Shown: positions 11,232 through 24,600, counted from the stretch's first letter. The stretch is DNA of 64,000 bases from Arthrobotrys musiformis (GCA_036971715.1 JAVHJL010000004.1:2046001-2110000), one strand, 5' to 3'. Notes: generated by a model from the letters alone, not told the origin. Program-made: numbers and translations.

Positions 11232-11345
11232 CCGGCTCAAGGTTTTGGTACGAGAGAAAAGGCTACATGTTCGGGTAAGAGAAAACATGCTCCATATTCG
11301 GGTACGAGACAGAACGCTTCAGGTTGCGATACAAGACAAAAAGAA
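11232..11345. repeat. Degenerate minisatellite, unit about 28 bases
   Basis: Four imperfect units share a GGT(T)(T)-x-GGTACGAGA-like core: ggttttggtacgagaga, tgttcgggtaagagaaa, tattcgggtacgagaca and ggttgcgatacaagaca. Read on the + strand in one frame they give a matching nine- to ten-residue peptide repeat (VREKRLHVR, VRENMLHIR, VRDRTLQVA), which is probably a by-product. Confidence 0.6.
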
Positions 11346-11673
11346 AGGTCCTACCATAGGTAATATCTTGCCTTGTTCCCAGCCCGCCTGGGTGGGTAAT
11401 ATCGCAAGTTTGCGTTTAAAAGTGTGTGAAATGTTAGGATGATTGAGATGATATAGTGATGGGGTTGTCCCCTCTTGCAAAATGCACTGCCGACTATTTG
11501 CATCTAGGGTCTCGAGAGTACTCGTCTACTCGATTTCAAGTTATAGTTAAGTTAATAATTGACCGTCGGCAAAGCCTCAAGTCCGCCCGCCCGCGTTCGC
11601 AATAAAAAAAAAAAAAATAGAAAGGGATTGCCAGAAAATTGACAAAACAAAGAAGAAAACAGGATACCCCGCT

Positions 11674-12557
11674 TTACAAGGAGTAGTTCGAAGCGGAGGA
11701 TTCGGAAGGAGAGGGCGCGCGCACAAACGTGCTAGAATGACCGGGCGCATAACCCAAGTCAACCATATTCATAAGCATCTGATCGATACCGATATCGACA
11801 AAGCTCGGAACCGGAGACACGGCGGCTAGACTTTGATGTTTAGGCAAACTATATGGCAGGAAGTAGAACCTAGAGGCCCTCCTAGCGACCGATTCAACGG
11901 CTTCGCCAACGACCCATCGGAAAATGTTGCAATACTTTTGCCTCGAGGCATAGAACTCGGGGAGCATGAGGAGCATTGCTAAATGCTGCCACTCAGAGTA
12001 CCCAAGCGCATTATGTCCATCGATATCAAGGGTACGCTATTTTACGGAAACTATTGTGTCAGCGAGTATCAATAAATTATTATTGCAATATAGCTCGGAC
12101 ATACCTCTGCGCAGAAAAGTGTAAAAAAGTCATCGATGGTTAAAAGTCCATCGGAGAAACTTACGACCCGGGCAGGGGTCATAACGTTCATAAGGTCGTC
12201 GGCATATTGCGGCCCGGGGGATTCAAGAGGAAACGGCTTCCCGCTGTTCGGACAGATAGTCTTCTCTCGAAATTTTTTATGGGCAGCGAAAATCAACTCC
12301 TCGATCCCCAAATCAATGTTTCGAACCTGGAGCATCCTCGTCTGCTCGTAGGGATTGTACATGACCCGTCTCGTTGGCGGGAACCTGTTGGTTACCTCCA
12401 TATCCCGTTCCATGGTCAATCTGTGTAAATCTGGAGAAGACATGGATTGGGAATCTGTGTATGACTTGGCCGCAAAATAGGCATTTTCAAAAACAACCAA
12501 ACTCCCTACACCGCGCTGGGTGTGCGGTGAAGGTAAATGCGGTTGTCCCCAGGACAT
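11674..12557 (-). CDS. Hypothetical protein, two exons
   Basis: Exons 12557-12105 and 12036-11674 on the minus strand join in phase at an AG/GTATGT donor and an AATAG acceptor, giving 271 residues. I recognise no family. The protein is soluble, with no signal peptide or membrane helix. The middle carries conserved-looking segments (MYNPYEQTRM, NIDLGIEEL, CPNSGKPFPLESPGP, DDFFTLFCAE) and the second exon begins TLDIDGHNALGYSEWQHLA. The DIDGHN segment superficially resembles an EF-hand-like loop but lacks the full pattern. The C-terminus is Ser-rich. Clean phase across the intron and complex composition support a real gene. It stands alone in a gene-poor region, which suggests a lineage-restricted protein. 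Confidence 0.7.
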
Positions 12558-14413
12558 GTTTTCTATCCTGATCCCACTTGTGCCTCTGTTTATACCCAGT
12601 TTGGCGATTTTATGTAGTGTCGAGCTCGTGAAAAGGTCTAGTCTGAAATTAGCACAAGCTCAATAATCCTATAGTTTACGAATGTGTATAGATATATATA
12701 TACACAAGACTAGTGTCCTATATATATGTCAAGACAAAATGACAAATGTGGTACTTACGTTATGAGCACCGAATCGAGAAGCCCTCCTGTTTTAAGCACG
12801 CATATTGGCACCCGGCGTGGTCTAGGTATAGGTATGGGAGTTTTATTCGCAAGGATTCTCAGGTGGTGGCGATTGACGATAAGTATTTATCTAGGGACAA
12901 GCTAGACAAACCGCAAGAACGAAATCAAGTCGGCGTGACTTCGCGCGCAATACTTTGGTGGCCGTTTCGGCGGGCACGCGCTGACGCGACGCCTATTTAT
13001 AGCCTTCCCGGGGTCTACAGGAACCATCAATACAACCTTTTCCTTTTTTCTTTTTCGAAATAAGTATAAGTTATATATGACGCGGATACCTAGATACATT
13101 ACCGCTGTCCCAGCTTGTTTAGCGCAAGAACGTGAGATTCCGTTGGGGACATTGTGCTGGAAACTGGCGTATATGCTCGCTCGTATAGTCGGCGGGTGCA
13201 CCAAGGCCCATGAGGGAGATTGTTTGCCTGCAGCTCGATTACACAGAACTCAACAAGTGGTTTATATTGGCTCTATACGCATCGCTATAGACCATATACG
13301 GACATACTAGGCAAAGGGGCGGGCCGCAAATAACCGCCGGAAGGGATATTGTTCTAGATATCCATATCTAGTATACGATCATATCTGGGACTGATATGTG
13401 CATATGTGTGCCTGTAGCGAATATCGAAGTCAAATTCGGGTGTGTCGACATGGCCTTTCGGGGAGTTCCACAACGATAGTTTAGATTATACGCACGGGAT
13501 CGTATAATGTACTAGGAGGTAGGTATTTATAATATCTTTCATGTGGAAATTTAATTGATTATATCGCAATCTGAAGCATTGTGGGGTATCAATAGCCCGT
13601 GAATTCGAAGTTTACGACTAACAACACAGAACCCGGCGTCTTTTGTGTTATTTTCCCATTCCCAGCCTCGAATTGCCTTAAATAACTGCGCAGTGTCGTA
13701 GCTATATAGCTATAGCGCTGCTGGTTGGGGATTCAACAAAGCTGTACCACCTGGGTACCCATAGTTAGGTACTCGAACCCATGTGAGATATTTGAGCAAT
13801 TGTACAAGTGCTTGTAGCCTCGAATCCAGGCGCTGATAGAGGCAAAGTTGAGCTAGACTAATGTTCGACCTGCGCTAGATCTAGAATTCGCCTCGTGAGG
13901 CCCTTTCGATTCTCAAGTCATAATCGATGCCATGGTGAGGCATATCGGGCTATAGATAATGCACCCTATACCACTCTTGCGGCAGTTCACCAAGTAGGAG
14001 ATCCCTGGTGTGGCTATGTCTATATCATCACATCCAGTCAGACATAAATTTTACAAAATCCGTGATCACTGGATCTATAGATGAGAAAAAAAGGTGGACA
14101 TATAAAGTATCCCTTTGTGACGTCTGGGTACGAGACCAGTCGTGTATAAATTTATATAACTCATGCTATTCGGCAATTCCTACAAAAAAGCGGCGAGTAA
14201 ACTCCAAAAACCAAAAGCAATAGCGCCCAATATAATAATCCAGCCCTCCCTCCCGTAACTCCAGTGGTATCGATTACGAGTCAGCGCTAGCTCTGCCCCA
14301 TGCATCCTGTGCAGCTTCTCAATTCTACCAATAGCAGTCGCACTCACCCATTGCGAGCTCTCTATCTTTCCATCTTGTGTCTTTCTTATACTATATCAAC
14401 CCCCAGTTGTTTG
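12558..14413. other. Gene-poor AT-rich spacer
   Basis: No ORF with protein-like composition on either strand. Many TATATA and CGATATC-type words and a GGTACCC/TTAGGTACT cluster near 13754-13772. Nothing resembling a transposase or reverse transcriptase was found. Confidence 0.6.
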
Positions 14414-15738
14414 TTAGTGCCATAACGTTATAACCTGGGATTCTCTGAGTACGAGACATGACAACCGAAGACATACCCATTGAACCTCTACACCTCCCTG
14501 AATCGTCGGCCACTGTAATCCCATCCTCTCTAATCTCCTTTCATCCCATATAATTCCTTCCCTCATAACACCCCCCTTCTTATCCCACCACTCAAACACA
14601 CCATCCTCTCCGATTTCCACCGGCTTTGTACAAATCTTCACCCTGGGATCATAACACTCAACCCCCTTCCTCTCGGCCTGTAACATCTCCCACGGCAAAA
14701 ACGAGTCTCTGTCCAAAGCCGCAGGAGCCTGGCAGTACACCTTAAACTGCTCCTCATACGACGAATCGAACACAAACTTCCAAAGTTGTACCGGACCGAG
14801 GCGGGTAATCAGCGCTTGTGTCGCTTCATTCACTTTTTTCCCTACCAAACCCCAAATTCCACTCAGTTAGCACTTCACCACCACCACTACAATGAAGGTC
14901 TTTTCATGGATTACGGAATGATATATCTACCCAATGTCGAATAATTAACCTCCCAACCAACCCCCCTCCTAACCGGATTCTTCTCATCCTTAACACATGC
15001 CCTCACAATCCCACCTACAGTCCCCACCATCCAATCCTTCAAAAACCAATCCACAACTTTCCTATCTCTATACCCCATACTCTCCACAAATGCACCCATA
15101 GACTCGATACCCGGTTTCCCTGTCAGAGGTCGTCCCATGTTATCCACCCCGCCGCTGTGGAAGAATGTATCGGTCGATATGATAGTGTATAGGAAGTACT
15201 GATACAGCGCTCTTGCCGCCCTCGCGACTTCTAGAGGAGAGGGCGGAATAGATGGTATCGGTTTTTCAGTTACCGCGTGGAATTTAGGACTCTCGTGGAG
15301 TTTCGAGGTGCAGAATTCCGTAGCCCAGAGGAAGATACTTTCGTATACTTTCGTTCTTAGGTTGTAGAAGTTCGGCGGCGGACAGATTTCCCATGGTACA
15401 ACTTGCACATTTTCGTATCCTTCCCCTTGGGTATTGCGGCCGGGATTGGCGAATGATAGGTAAGACCGTAGGAATCTATGTAGTTTGTCCAATGCGATAT
15501 AGTGTTTTTGATGGAATACTATGAGGGCGTAAGTCAAGAAGTTGCAATACACCGAGGACTCAGATGTTGAGTTTTGAAGAATGGAGGTAGTGATTGAAGT
15601 TGTGGATTCACGGTATGCCGCATGAAGTGAGCGGGTGGATAGGATCGCGGAGAGTAGTGAAGCGGGTGAGGGGAGATGATGGAGGATTTTAATGCGGAGT
15701 TCGATGGGGAGGGTCGCAATTGTTACACTCGGTTGCAT
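14414..15738 (-). CDS. F-box protein
   Basis: Exons 15738-14931 and 14841-14414 on the minus strand (donor GTAGAT, acceptor GGTAG with a CTAAC branch point) give 411 residues. Residues about 8-45 form an F-box-like segment (LPIELRIKILHHLPSPASLLSAIL), which in fungi links substrates to SCF ubiquitin ligases through Skp1. The rest is helical with Trp/Tyr-rich blocks (VVDWFLKDWM, PWEICPPPNF, WWDKKGGVMREGIIWDERRLE) seen in the large fungal family of F-box proteins of unknown substrate. No leucine-rich or WD repeats are visible. The last 20 codons after VQW could instead be a small third intron beginning GTATGT, which would change the extreme C-terminus. Confidence 0.75.
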
Positions 15739-16869
15739 TTTTATTTTCGATATCTGAACTAACTATATCGAAGACTGGTGTTTATGAAGCGCAATATAAT
15801 ATAGATGGAGATGTCTGGGTAAAATTACAACAGGCTCAGTACTAGAAATCGTATATAAAAAAAACTTAAGGGCCCCCCTTGCTTGATATATCGATATCTA
15901 CCATTACACCGTCCCGAGATCTATCATTGTATATATACCCCCGAGAGAATCCTACGGCAGTTCGAAATAAAATGACCCGATCAACGGAAAGTTCCCTGGT
16001 TGGGGAGCACATTTCCAAATTGGTATGCGCAAGTGGCTGTTTGTACGACAATCCAGTTACGTCGTCCAAGCCTATTTTATATGCACGCTTTCGATCTTGT
16101 CGAGCTAGCCAGTAGTTCGTACAGTAGACATATGTACAGGCACATTGCCGGACCCGCCTAAGCTTACATGCGTCGGCCAGTTAGCTAGGTGTTTTGCACT
16201 TGTTCTCGAATCCTTTGTAAGCATCGAGATATCTATCGCAATTCTCTCTCCCTTTCGCGGGACTTTCAGCTCGATACCAACGCGGGTTTTGACGGTACAA
16301 GTTATAGTGTTAGTCGGCTATAGCGAACGGGCCGGGTCGCCGGGTGCTGGGTTAATTACACATGCATTCGATGCATTCGAGAGTATTCGAATTCGCAAAA
16401 TATGATACCTACATGTAGTTGCAAGATAGCAGAGTTGCGAAGGTGGAAGTGCCATCCTTGGAGGCAATGCCCAATTGCTGATTTCGTGTCTGTCTGCCAT
16501 GTAGCCAAGTGTTGATTAATCAAGAGCGAAGAGCCTCGGCCATATACGCCGAGCTATCGCTGGTAAAGATATTCGTATTCAAGAGACTGGGCAATTTATT
16601 ACTTGTAATTGCTAATGTTGACAGGCCAAAGACTTCAAAACAGCGAACGCCAAATGCTGCATATAACATCATCGTCATCATCAATATATATAAAAAATAA
16701 AAAATAAAAAATAAAAAAAAGGAAGGAGAATAGAATCCAAAGGGGTATCAACAGAAGGAATTAGAATGAAGTATCACCAAAAAGTCAAAGAAAAAGTAAA
16801 AAAGAATGTCGACGTAAGCAAAACAAAAGAAGGTGCAGCATCGATGCATGCAAGTTATCCCAAAATGCA
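15739..16869. other. Intergenic region
   Basis: No gene seen. An (AAAAAAT)n run lies near 16690-16720, just downstream of the heme oxygenase gene. Confidence 0.6.
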
Positions 16870-18062
16870 CTAGTTCCCATTACCTTCGAAGCCCTCCGTC
16901 GCGGCTGACGGGGACGGGATGTTCAAATACACCATATACCCCACCAAGAAGGACACGCAAACAAATCCCTTCACCATGGTCTCAACCCTCTTCCTATCCA
17001 GCCTCTTGATCCACGACCTACTCGGGGATTGACTTTCAACAGATGGCACGGTCGGCGATTCGCTCTCGGTGTACTGCTTCGTAGCCACCAACACCGACGG
17101 TGCGGTAGCACAGATCCCATCGAGTTCGTCAACCAGCCGTCTCGTCAGCTTGAAAACCTCACACGACTCGGCAAGTACCTCGGCACGTTCCTTCGGCGTT
17201 AAAAGCTCCTCAGCCTGACGGATCCCATCTCGAAGTTTCTGTCGTAGCTCCTGTTCTTCCTTCGTCGACCGACCGTCGAATGTGAACAACGCGACACCCG
17301 GTGCCGACTTCTTGGCTTCTTCGGCACCAGTCTGGTGTGGCGCTAGGTCGAGTTTTCGGACGGCGGCGCGGGATATGGCTGCCTTTATATGCTGGCCGCC
17401 GGCGAAGAGGGCCATGTAGAGGCAGTGGCAGTAGGCGAGAAGGACGTGAGGTTTCTCGGTTGTGACACGACGGATGTGGTTGAGAACATGGGCACGGGCG
17501 GGTGTACCCTTTGTCAACTCCTCCTTTTCGGACGAAGGAGAGTACTTTTCCAGGTCGGCCTCGAAGGTAGCTGCACGGTGGACGGCTGGGATGTAGACAT
17601 TCTCGAGGATGGACCGGGTACGGGAAGGTGTTGCAGGATTGCGGATGTGAGAGTCGAGGGCTGCCTCGAAGCTTGAATAAAGGACGGAGAAGGATGTGAG
17701 GCCTGTTATATTATCCCATATCGCATCAGCATCAAGATCGATATAAGATACCTTCTAGCCATATAACAAGTTATGGGGGGCAAAGTAGGACCTGTCACTT
17801 ACCCTCGTGGAAAGCCTTGGGATTCTTCAAGCCCAGCGGCAGCCGGCTCATAATGATCATATTGAGCTCATGATGTAGCGATCTGTCATATCAAGCATCA
17901 GTACGTGCGGACAAATAGTGTCTACACCGGTGCAGTGAAGCTTGAGGTTCAAAAGTCCGGATGGTGACACAGAGTACACGAGGGGTGTGTAACATACGCA
18001 GTGATGTAGTTGATCTCATCGCCTAACGACAGCTTCTTTGTGTCTCCGCGGCTGGAAAACAT
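16870..18062 (-). CDS. HMX1: Heme oxygenase, tail-anchored (Hmx1-like)
   Basis: Exons 18062-17998, 17882-17803 and 17702-16870 on the minus strand join in frame to 325 residues. Splicing assembles the heme-oxygenase start: the candidate proximal heme ligand is His25 or His26 in ASLHHELN, followed by the SRLPLGL helix. The distal helix motif is LYMALFAGGQHIKAAI, with the Gly pair that sits over the heme. A single hydrophobic helix at about 293-310 near the C-terminus predicts tail anchoring in the ER membrane, as in yeast Hmx1. The enzyme opens heme to biliverdin, CO and iron and serves iron recycling and oxidative-stress response. The C-terminal half before the anchor is a Ser/Pro linker. It has no pathway neighbours here. 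Confidence 0.9.
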
Positions 18063-19834
18063 CGTCGCCACACTTTCGAGCAACGTCGAATTCAACCCCA
18101 ACTATACACACTATTTATATATGGAAAATACTTAAGGACGGATACCCTTGGGCAGGTTATAAACGAGGGAGGAGAAGGAGAGGGCTTTGAAGCTTCAACA
18201 ATAACTGGGAAGTCTGCAAGACAAGTATAACTAAATCCTGAGGCGAAGGAGGGGGATTTAAGCTTCTTCTGCTTCTTTGAACCTGTTCCTGTTAACCTCC
18301 CGCTCCCTTTTAAATTATAAATTTCATGCACTTTCTGTCAACTTCGTTCTTTCACGGAACAACCTGCTGCGGAGCCATACTAAAAAGATAACATAACAGC
18401 TAATCCAAAGCCAAGCTGGGCGAGGCGGCACAAGGTGGAGGACTCTGAAGACGCCATGCCATGCGGGTCTGTGACTGATTGTTAGTGTTCTTGGTGCACT
18501 TAGCTATTCCCTGCGTGCGCACCAGGTGGGTCTTTCATGCAGTGTAGGTCCCACGAGGGCCGCGAGGACGACAATCCGTCACCAGAAGGCTGGGCTGTCT
18601 GTTGGTGCCTCCAACTGCCCTTTTGGAGTCTATCTCTGAGTCGTCATTTCGAGAAGGATACATCCTCAAACCCCTACTCCTCTCTGCAGCCCTGAAAAAC
18701 CTCCGCGATATTCTCGAAATCTACCCAAGTCGAAGAGGGAAAAAATAACCAAGGAAGGATTTATCACACCCTTGACCACAGAGCCTCGTTGACACAAAAA
18801 AACCGCCGCAGGGATCGAATGAATCAAGGAAATCGCCCTCCTTCTCAAACTAGCTCCTAAACTAGCTTTCCTAGCCCAGCTGGATGGGAGCTTTTTTGTC
18901 CACGGGCGACGCCGACCCAGTTCAAGCCTGGTTTGTCAAGGCTAAGTCAACTTCCAGGGTGTGATTTTATCATGCTTTATCAGATCCGCTGATGAAGAGT
19001 TTAGCAAGGATTCCGAACATGGGGGGCTGATGGGCTTGCATGGCCGGGCATGGGGGGGAAAGGAACAAGAAAATTAAAACGAGCTGAGACCATATCACGA
19101 AAAACAAAATCGTCCACCGAAAGAGCTCTCTTTCATGGAACGGAATAAATCCCCCTGGGGCATATGGAACCATTTTCTTTGTTTAAAAATTTTCAGGCCT
19201 AAATTTCTTGGAGATCAATCCCGAGAGCCAAAAGGAATATTCGTGGCCATACGGTCGTCTATTGACGGCTTCCAACAGTTGACATTCCCCCACCGATATC
19301 GGGCAATGTGCGAGATTTTGAATTGAGTTCCTTCTGGGGAATTTCTATTTCGCAATTGACATGTGCAGCGGGCTCCGCGGATCCGGCGGGGTCAATTACG
19401 AGATATTCTCGCCTCGTCGCTCGACAACTTCCACTGCGATAATATATCTAGAAACATTTCATTGAAACATCAATTGGATTGAACTTATAAGCTCACAGAG
19501 GATAACCCGAGCAGCGCATCCTAACCTCTCGAAGCAATAATAAAAGTACATGTTAACGCAACGACTATCAATACACTCGAGCATCCGTGCAACCGCAAGC
19601 TTCGCTTTTGACGGCCATTAATTTCCAGGAACCCCATTCTCTTTTTCCTTTCTTTTTCTTCCTTCGATACAGATATCCGAATCCGAATTCCGAGTCCAAT
19701 TATCGATACCTTGCCACCGTTACCTCCAATTCTTTTTTGACTAAACCAGGGTTTCTCCAACTAACAAAAAAAACCCGCAGTCCCTCGCCCCCTCTTGCCA
19801 TTCTGATTATATTTGTTTTACGAAACATCAATAC
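18063..19834. other. Intergenic region
   Basis: No convincing gene. Short ORFs on both strands have biased composition and no recognisable domain. Confidence 0.55.
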
Positions 19835-20547
19835 TCATCCCTCACGCTCCCCATCGGCTAGTACCACCACCCCCACCACCGTAGAGACTACATTAGCCTT
19901 CGGCTCTAACATGTATACACGCACACACACATATATATCCGTAATAGTAATAAACAATAATAGAGAGAGAGAAAAAGAGGAGAAAAGAATCACCTACCGC
20001 AATCCTCGCCCCGTCAATCTTGCTATCATCTAACGAGTCCTTCCTCGTCGTATTCTTGCCTTTCGCGAATAGCGGTCTATAATATCATAAATATCAGTCG
20101 ATTATGTACTGAAGCTTAGGAATCATAGTGAAGAGTAATATATGTAAGAAACATACTCCACATTCGTCGACCCGATAGTTTCATCCGTCCCCGTCGACCC
20201 GCCGGTATGAACCTGCGCAGCCGGATGCTGATATTTCTCTACCCCATCACCAGCATGAAAACCATTAGCATACCCGCCACAATCCACTTAGCCCCACACA
20301 AAATCGCAATATATTAAGCAGTTCTGCATAAGTACGAGACGGATAATCATATAAGAAGGCTTATAAAGCGCATACTCTCCTTCTTCAGAGCCCCGACCCG
20401 ACTGCTATCCAAAATATCGTCTTCGCCGACACACCCGCCATCATGCACAGTAGGCGTATGGTACTTCGTCGGCGAAGCGAGCGGTTCGATCTTGGAACTT
20501 GCGATCGTTTCGTCGTCGCCGCAGGAGCTTCTTCTTCTTGGCATCAT
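19835..20547 (-). CDS. Tentative small protein with internal repeats
   Basis: Four small exons on the minus strand, 20547-20376, 20238-20157, 20076-19998 and 19903-19835, give 133 residues. All three introns have GT-AG ends (donors GTATGC, GTATGT, GTAGGT) and correct phase. No family is recognised. The main support is that exons 1 and 2 encode repeats of the same unit: GDDETIASSKIEPLA with TKYHTPTVHDGG, then DDILDSSRVGAL, then KKYQHPAAQVHTGG with TDETIGSTNVEPLFA. It is hydrophilic, with no signal peptide. The last exon (PKANVVSTVVGVVV) is hydrophobic and least certain. It may be an intrinsically disordered stress-type protein, but this is inference. Confidence 0.5.
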
Positions 20548-21694
20548 CTTTGCTCGTTGGTGGTGATATAATATATTAATATTGGGAAGTTATGGATTGC
20601 TTTTCGATAGATAGTTGATCAATTCACAAAGATCGTGGAATACAGTAGAGGTATTGACACTCCAGAATATAAATCCAAAAACATCCGGATCAAGACTTCC
20701 CCCTTATATATATCACCCACAGGCCTTCGAAGCCAAACAACCCCTCTTTTTCCTTTCCAACATCTAGAAGAACTAGTGATGCCATTTCGCGTCATAAACC
20801 GTCTACACACAGTTTAGCCTCACCGGTTCCCCAACCCGACATAATACAACAAACCGTCAATTGTACGAAAAATGTACTTTCGAATACAATACATGCGGCA
20901 TCTTTACATCAACGCTACATCGAACGACTAAACCAACGTTATAGGGTCCAGCCGGCCCATGCCGCATTCTGAAGATCCTCAGCCCTTCCGTATGACGTCG
21001 ACGCATCGGCAGTAAAGCATCACACCACTTTTTAATTTTTACCCCGGATTTTCAAGTTCGTGTCTCGTGCTACACATCTTAAATCATCCCTTTTAGTTTG
21101 GAATATAAAATATTTTGTAAAACGGCCGTGAAATTATTGGTATTAAGTATAAAAACCTAGACTTGGTAGCATATAATATATATAAAAAGACAAATGAAAG
21201 AAACCATAGGTAATAGACCCTCCCTTAAATCAAGAACAAAAGAAATACAATAAAAAATCAAGACGGTAAAATAGTAAGGAAAAAGAGAGAAATTCAATTG
21301 CGCACGCCAACAGAAACAAAAAGAAAATCACCCTTCAATACCGAAATCCTTTGCAAAATAGAAACCTCTAACGACTTTTTGTGTCCCGAACAGAGTAAAA
21401 ACATGCAAGCTCCCCGAAAAGCAAGTATAGCTAACGGCAATGCTAAGAACCCAGCAGTAGAGTTATGTATATACGGTTAAAAAAAACCAATCGAACAACA
21501 TGTACATATGAAGCGTAGGTTTGAGAAAGGAAAAAGCTCGAGGAGTGCCTGGCACTCTAGATCATGGGTGGTCTGTTGTTTGGTGTTTACCCTGACCCTA
21601 GGAGCTTCTTCCCGAGTAATAGTCTGCTCTTTTTCCGAATGCTATTGTTGCAAATATTAGTAGTTGCCTCAAAAGTAAATATGTGCTTGACGCC
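20548..21694. other. Intergenic region
   Basis: No gene seen; AT-rich with short A runs. It holds the promoter of the small gene to its left and the 3' flank of FMP27. Confidence 0.55.
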
Positions 21695-24600
21695 TCACCT
21701 TTCTTCGGACTCCCCGGCGATCCCGTCCCTCGTCCTCCTATCATTGGTCAAGATAGATAGATGCCTTCCAAGCGTATTGTGGAATATCCCGTGTTGTTGC
21801 TGTTGCTGTTGCTAGAATCACGCCCGAGAATTAGCACCGTATATCATAATCTCAGAATCCAGAAATACAAGCCTACCCGATCTTCCCCTTCTCTGGACCC
21901 GGGGGCCGAACCGCTCCCATCATCCGTACTCTGCTCGCTCGAATCTCGGTGCGCGCTGGCCGAACTATAAGAGCGATCGGAGCGTACGCTACCGGCCCTA
22001 GTCCCCGAGTCAGATCGCGCAGAAGCCCGATTGGTAAGCGGTAATCCCGAAGAATTACTTCTATCCCTTCTCAAACTCGACGGGCCCGCTGTCTGATAGG
22101 TGCTGGTGTTCCCCGATCGTACGGATTCTTCGTAAGAGCTTGGCAAGTACGATGAAACGTCGCTGTCACTGCCTAATGGGGTCGTCGCAGCGGACATAGA
22201 GCTGGCTACGAGATTACGCAGGTTGGCACCCTTGAGTAGGTTCGGTCGTCGGTGGAACACCTTGTGCTCGATAATTGCGCCAGTATGGGAAATCAAAGCA
22301 CGAATGACATCTACCATCAAATTATATTAGCCTACCATGTTCTTTCGACAAGTGTAGGGAAAAAAACATACCTTTCTTCAACCTCACCAGCAAATCCAAA
22401 TTACTCCACGTCTTGTTCCTATACTCTAGCGTCGGCATACGGAACACGAATTGATGGATATCCTCAATATTCCGATCACCCTTGCCCTTATAGCTCAGGC
22501 AGAGCACCACGCTGGGAATCTTGATATACGCTAGTGTCATATAGTTAGACGCACGGCTGATCATCTGTGAGATCTCATCCGTCTTCTCCTTCTGCTGCCC
22601 CTTGCCATCGCCTTGGGCCGTGATACTATTCGTACGACCCCAAACGCCTGGCTTCTTGGCTCCTGCCGCCGCGGCCGCCGCAGCCGCAGATGCGTGATCC
22701 GAATTGCCAACGCTATTGACACGGATGAACACCGGCGACGACGGTCTGCCGTTGGGGGCACCGCTTTCGGAGGACGTCCTCGGCGCACTATCGTCAGCTG
22801 CTTTCTTCGCTAGTGAGGGTAATGATTCGAAAGATTGTTGCCGTTTCATCGTAAACCGCGGCTTCAACGACCATTTATCCGAATCCGCATGAGCGGTAGT
22901 CGGCCGTTGTATCTTCACTCCAGCAGAAGTATGTGGTCTCTTCTCCGAAGTCATGGTAGGTTGCAGACGATCGCCTAGCATTCCAGCATCTGGTTGCGGC
23001 TGCGGTGATGATGCCGACAGCTTTTGCTCCAATTGTGCGCGTATCGCATTGTCAGAGTCGGACTCAGAGCCACTTTCATTCGGAATATTGTCCAACGAAG
23101 GCTTCATCATAAACGGCGAGAATCCTTCCGACGAATTGGAAGTAACTCCAGGGAAGATGAACTCGAACAACTTTTGACCAGCGTCGTAGTCCAGCTGCAC
23201 CAGTAACGGGAACAAATTAACTTCGAAGTGATCCATCACCGGGATACCCGCGATGGCTTCAAGCATGTACCAATACACCCGAAGTATTTTGTTCTGGTGC
23301 GCTTTGTTCGCCTCGAGTGTGCCCTCAAGGTATGGGGAAATCATCGCAGGATAGGTCGCATCTGGTAACCGGTTGACACCTTGCAACATCTCAACCTCCA
23401 CCGTATTGAAATTCGACCCGTCACTGTTATCAGTTCGTTCGTAACAGGCATTTGTCAACTTGAGATCGACGAACGGTTGGTCTTTGTTTAGTAGCAAGTT
23501 TGCAATAATCTCGCCCGCACTGAGGTACCATCTGATCAATCCGGTGGTCTGCTGGCGTTCGTCGTACTTGCGCTGCACGGACATGATCGATTTCATAGTG
23601 AAGAACAGTTCATCTTCGCAAGTAGCGAGATCCTTCTCCAGACATAGTCGATCCACCCATCCTTGCTTGTCAAGATTCCTGGCATTGATCTGGAAGTGTG
23701 TTCTGATTTCTTCTAGTTGCTGAATTCGACTTTGGAGCGCAGTGATGATGTTCTCGGCGCCCTTGAGATCGCTGAAGTCAGACGCCAAAATGATCTTTTC
23801 CAACCGCTCATTTCTGCTCTTCTCCAACGGCTCAGAATACAGCAACAGATCCAAAACGATGATGTAAAGCGTGTAGTACTCCGCCGAATTGGTAGACACC
23901 TCCATCCTGTCGAACGTCGCCCAAACGTGATCCACTCTAGGTTCGTTCTCCACCAAGCTTGCGTTATGCTCTCCAGTACCAGTGTCCAAACCCTCATCCA
24001 TGAGCTTCAATCGCAAAGAGTTATGTCTGTCGGCTCGCAGTGTCGTTGAAGTCTTCTTAACCACACGGGAGAACCCGTGAGGATTGATATCAAACAACAA
24101 CATATTCTCCATAGGAACCCACGGCGGCCAAGATGTATTCTTGACGCATCCGTACTGATTGTTCGAGTGCAGGTTATGCAGAGGCGAGGTAAAGTCTTTA
24201 TGCCGAGCCACAAACGCCTGGGAATTCTCTAACTCTAGGGCGAAACGTCGTTGAACGAGGCCGGAAACCGGGTCGCTGATTCTTTCTTTGTCCATAACCG
24301 ATATGACGGTAAGCTGCATGCTTTGCGAAGTAACGAGCAGCGCCGAGCTCTTGTTCTTCTCGCTCTGCATCTGAATCTGCGGTGATATAAGGCGCACATG
24401 GTAGGAGTTGAGAGGTATATACTCCTCAGAGATACCCTTTTTGAGATCTGTCGGGTCTGCAGGCGCGCCCCCCATCGACATCCTTCGGCTGCGTGGTCGG
24501 GAGTCGTCATCTGCCGCTACAACTTTGGCCTTGTCGTTCAGTAGAGCTTCAATTCTCGACTGCACAACACCGCTTTCTTCGGTATCCTGAGGCCCATTCT

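Larger units (their letters stand above)
10275..11673. other. AT-rich intergenic region with repeats
   Basis: No gene supported. It contains a duplicated TA-rich block (10640-10722), a long T/A palindrome (11138-11184) and a degenerate minisatellite (11232-11345), each listed separately. Confidence 0.6.

Noticed and set aside
12558..14413. Search for transposon remains in the gene-poor spacer
   Set aside because: No transposase, integrase or reverse transcriptase motifs and no terminal repeats could be seen.
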